DNA from: Collybia mongolica
Taxonomy: Eukaryota; Basidiomycota; Agaricomycetes; Agaricales; Clitocybaceae
DNA length: 64,000 bases
Direction of reading: 5' to 3'
NCBI GenBank assembly: GCA_013420905.1
Contig: JAAXNY010000006.1
Span: 1,488,001 to 1,552,000, forward strand
Shown: positions 60,741 through 64,000 of the stretch, one piece after another
Layout: each line of letters starts with the position of its first letter
Numbering within the stretch: position 1 is the first letter of the stretch
Program-made: the position numbers and the translations under genes
Notes under the pieces: generated by a model
Databases searched by the model: none
What the model was told of the DNA's origin: nothing
The model's input: the letters and a program-made list of their open reading frames with translations, nothing else

Positions 60741-62929
60741 ATGAATACCCGGAAACGCCAGGCAGCCGAACCTCTTCTTCCTCTACACGCCGCAAAACAA
60801 CCCCGGACGACTATGGTGGGCCACGACGGAGGGAATCCGAGCCCTTCACAAAATTCTGGCCTTCTATCTCGCTGGGTTTCATTTGGGAAAGAGCTTGGTA
60901 ACTTAACGCGGGACACCTTAAATGCTGTGTTCATCCAACGTCCGTTCCTTCGATGATTACCTTGGTAATAATAGAATAATAACCATTAGGTAGCCACACT
61001 CAAAATCGGATCCCCGATCCTTCCTGTCTACAGTAGCGACGACGAGTTGTCGCAACAACACGACGATCAAATCAGTTTTTGTCACATTGCCAGCACTAGT
61101 GCTTCTCCCATCCAACTGAAGCGGGCTTCTCACCACTCTCAGACCTCGCCAGCCCACCCGGGTACCTCATCTTATCGAAGAACAAACACATTGTCACCGC
61201 TGAAGGAACCGCTCGCTCTCCCCCCGACACCTAGTTCTTCTACTGGACCTACTGCTAATAGGATCCCACGAATAGATGCGGCGTTGACATCGTCACAGAA
61301 CAGTAGAGATGGGGTGATACCCCGAAAGTATCGTAACAGGGAGCATATATTTGCCAAAGCGGTATGTCCGGACTGGGCGAAACAATTTACTCGTGGTGAT
61401 AAATATTCTCAGCATAAAGCAAATGTACAAGCCGAGAATCAACGAAGTCGTGAGGAAATGCAGAGGTCGATATACGCCATCAAACGCAATCATGGTGTGT
61501 GATATTGTCTTCGATTATGGTAAAAGCTGAAGAACATCGCAGGTTTTAGGTCGAACTTCACCGATTTTCAAAGTAGGTTAGCGCTTGTAATACTAAGCAT
61601 CAAATTTCATTATTGTCTGCTAGGCCTTCTCGCATTTCAAGCGCATCTTGAAAAAGTTGATCAGCAAAATGCCCTGTCTCGTGTGTATCCCTAAATATTT
61701 GTACTGGCCGTGTATTTATGCCAGATTAAAGCTTCGTCGTCGATGTCAGACCTCCATGCGCGGGAAAAGATGCCATTGGAAAACCGGCGGCATTCCATCT
61801 CAGATGTGGGTCACTAATTGTGTTTGTTCTCTCACACTAACAAAACTTTGCAGAATGACGATATGGCATTCCTACGGCGAGCCTTTGACAGGGCGCGTGC
61901 CACTCTCAACGAGTAAGTAGGTTTGATAATCATGTGGTTTAAACTTCCTCACTCCTATAGACCACGTCCCCCTCAACCTTTCCAGCCCTCGTTGGACCAA
62001 CTCCGGCTCTCTCAGCGCACGAAAGACGAGAATATCGAACAGCTTCTTCGCCCAAAACGAGTTCCGCCTACACCATTACCACCCGAAGCCGATGCCCAAG
62101 TCAATGCGCTATTAAATAAACGTGGAGTCGTGTCAAAGTTTGCGAGAGAGTCAGTGAACGATCAAGATCTTTCGCGACTAAAGCCCGGACAATGGCTCAA
62201 TGATGAAATCGTGAACTTCTACGGTGCAATGATACTGGGGCGCTCGGAAGGCTGTAAAGAAAATCTTGGAAAAGGTGGTGAGAGTAGAAAGAAGACCTTG
62301 AATGTCCATTTTTTCAGCACGTTTTTCTGGACGAAGTTGAAAGAAGGTTACGAAAAATCACGGCTGGCGAAATGGACAAAGAAGGTCAGCGGTTTTGTTG
62401 TTATACAGCTGAGCTTTTCATAACTCCTCAAACAGATCGACATTTTTTCGAAGGATGTAATTCTTATTCCTATTAACCATAACAATGCACATTGGACGGG
62501 AGCAGCCATAAACTTTCGACTCAAACGGATAGAATCTTATGACAGTATGGGTATGAGGAGAGATGTCGTATTTCAGGTGGATCGATATCCCCATACTTTA
62601 TTTTTTGCGTTCACTTATTTTTCGTCAGCTCTTGCGCTCCTACCTGGATTCAGAGCACCGTAATAAGAGGAAGAAGCCGTTTGATTTCACCGGTTGGGTG
62701 GACTATTCCTTGGAGGTATAGGATTTGAATCCGTTTTCGACCTATTATTGATGTCCCCCAGGAACCACTACAAGAGAATGGATATGATTGTGGTGTTTTC
62801 ACCTGTCAATTCCTTCAAGGCTTGTCAAGGGGTGATGAATATGTCAGCTGTACACAACAGGACATGCCTTATTTACGGCGACGTATGATTTGGGAGATCT
62901 GCCATGCCACCTTACGGGACGATCCATAA
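60741..62929 (+). CDS. ULP1: Ulp1-type SUMO protease (C48 family)
   Basis: Processes SUMO precursor and removes SUMO from proteins. The start at 60741 gives MNTRKRQAAEPLLPLHAAKQ; the N-terminal half is disordered (SPIQLKRASHHSQTSPAHPG, LKEPLALPPTPSSSTGPTAN). A middle helix reads DDMAFLRRAFDRARATLNE, then FQPSLDQLRLSQRTKDENIE. The catalytic domain: INKRGVVSKFARESVND-like start, LSRLKPGQWLNDEIVNFYGA, VHFFSTFFWTKLKEGYEKSR, IDIFSKDVILIPINHNNAHW (catalytic His), LKRIESYDSMGMRRDVVFQ (Asp), PLQENGYDCGVFTCQFLQGL (Gln and Cys). It ends RRMIWEICHATLRDDP at the taa 62927-62929. The catalytic triad is intact. Confidence 0.92.
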
Positions 62930-63108
62930 CACGTTGATAGTCTTGATCGCATTGGCGTCGTTTCTTTACTATTTGTGTTGTATACCATATAATTGAACAT
63001 GTCGGAGCCGCCGTTGTAATACATTATAGGTGGTTGTGTATTCCATTGCGCATAGGAAATAAACCTAGTGAGAGGGAGCATGAAGGACTTGGGAAACGAT
63101 GGCTCGTA

Positions 63109-63690
63109 TCATCGTCGAAACCACCACACAACGATGAAGAACCAGAAAACAATCACCAGAAATACAATATACCATAGCCATCGGCACCCCTGTCGCTCGG
63201 CCATGTTGTTCATCCTTCGAAATGTCCCCGACAAGATCCCAGAAGTCTCCGCGAATGCATCGTTCTAGGAATCTGCGTCAAGTTGATTGAACCACATAGC
63301 AGCTTTTAAGGTCCCGCACCATTTGACTTAGCTGCGCCGTTGACTCTCTTACCTCATTCCCAATTCCTATAGTGATCTGTGCACAAAATTCATACACGTT
63401 TTTGAACAACATTCAATGGGAACTCACTCACATCCTTCAGGAGTTTTACTTTTGCACTCAGGCCATCCAGAGCCTCGTCATTTTGACCCTCTAAGTCGTC
63501 CGCGAAACGATGTCCATTGGCTTGTTGGTGGTGATCGTAACTAAACGGAGAAGAACGACCCGATGAAGGAGGTGTAACGCCAAGGAGTGTCGATCGGTCA
63601 CGGAGGGAGTTGGGTTGTCGTATACTGGGAAAGGTGGGCCATTGAGCCAAGGAATTAAGTTTGCAGTATATTGGTTTACCGTTGGGACAT
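63109..63690 (-). CDS. Bet1-type SNARE
   Basis: ER-Golgi vesicle fusion SNARE with a C-terminal membrane anchor. The start at 63690 reads MSQR, joined over a gtaaac-ccag intron to IRQPNSLRDRSTLLGVTPPS, SGRSSPFSYDHHQQANGHRF and LEGQNDEALDGLSAKVKLLK, then IGIGNEVRESTAQLSQM, NDAFAETSGILSGTFRRMNN, MAERQGCRWLWYIVFLVIVF and WFFIVVWWFRR. The central NE..LD.L..KV..LK and the heptad Gln-SNARE pattern match Bet1. The last ~20 residues are the transmembrane anchor. Stop 63109-63111. Confidence 0.87.
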
Positions 63691-64000
63691 GAGAGAAAAG
63701 GCCGTTTAAAAAGAGTTCTAAATATGCATCCGTGTCCAAAGAAATATTGGTGGCTGTGACACGTCGGCACACGTCAAATAAAACGGTATCGATCATTCGA
63801 GGGTAGTCAATGTCAATCCTGAAAACTTGTGTGCACAAATCAAATGTCCACAAGAGGCGGGCGTATTAATACATCTATATCACTTGCTAAACCTCTTTAG
63901 CTCAAAGACAAGGGGAAGAGTCGTGAAGTAAGGAAACGAAATAGAATGTGGTGGAGTAGATACACCTGGATCAACAGGGTGCTACTGGTAATGCCGAACA
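63691..64000. other. Upstream region of the SNARE gene, no gene seen
   Basis: About 310 bp to the window edge. A minus-strand open frame (63,491-63,853) overlaps the SNARE start in another frame and is a shadow. Confidence 0.4.

Overview
The window is nuclear DNA from a filamentous basidiomycete, most likely an agaricomycete (mushroom-forming fungus). Genes lie on both strands, are closely spaced, and are cut by many 45-65 nt GT-AG introns plus a few GC-AG introns and very small exons. The protein set fits this: tandem class III chitinases, a PTS1-tailed thioesterase, a DUF5427/MTC1 protein and fungal biotin synthase. I see no CRISPR array, rRNA, tRNA, plasmid or phage feature, and no intact transposon.

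Layout. 0-4.4 kb: two tandem GH18 chitinases (+), the first cut by the window edge. 5.1-6.5 kb: a DEDDy 3'-5' exonuclease (-). 7.0-12.2 kb: three + strand genes (Arg/Ser-rich unknown, RING finger protein, single-pass membrane protein of unknown family). 12.3-14.4 kb: Trax (-) and a HIT protein (+) diverging from a 99-bp promoter. 14.6-23.1 kb: the BLM10/PA200 proteasome activator (-). 23.3-27.8 kb: an unknown protein, a degenerate REX4-like exonuclease and biotin synthase (all -). 28.6-31.4 kb: an unresolved locus, a BTG/Tob-domain protein and a tiny mitochondrial-type protein (all -). 32.3-32.8 kb: ribosomal protein eS27 (+). 33.3-40.0 kb: peroxisomal acyl-CoA thioesterase, XPA/Rad14, class I histone deacetylase and a DinB-like protein (all -). 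40.5-42.2 kb: succinyl-CoA ligase beta (+). 42.3-48.9 kb: a large BAT2-N-like disordered protein and splicing factor SPF27 (-). 49.0-50.1 kb: complex I 30-kDa subunit (+). 50.2-51.7 kb: MTC1-like (-). 52.5-53.2 kb: PXMP4 (+). 53.4-55.7 kb: a BTB protein and a Ras-family GTPase (-). 55.7-59.1 kb is nearly gene-free. 59.1-63.7 kb: Yippee (-), a Ulp1 SUMO protease (+) and a Bet1-type SNARE (-).

Most genes are unrelated housekeeping genes, and there is no operon or obvious biosynthetic cluster. Loose themes are mitochondrial metabolism (biotin synthase, succinyl-CoA ligase, complex I), peroxisome (thioesterase, PXMP4), protein turnover (BLM10, RING, Ulp1) and DNA/chromatin (XPA, HDAC, exonucleases). 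Several neighbours share short divergent promoters.

The most notable signals are in gene structure. An 8-nt terminal exon completes the BLM10 HbYX tail. A 15-nt exon supplies the RING Cys pair. A GC-AG intron and a 4-nt exon sit in one chitinase. The two otherwise different chitinase tails end in the same SRFFR motif, with only synonymous differences. Splice sites were read by eye; exon sets that sum to a multiple of three are noted. I found no convincing new multi-gene system.
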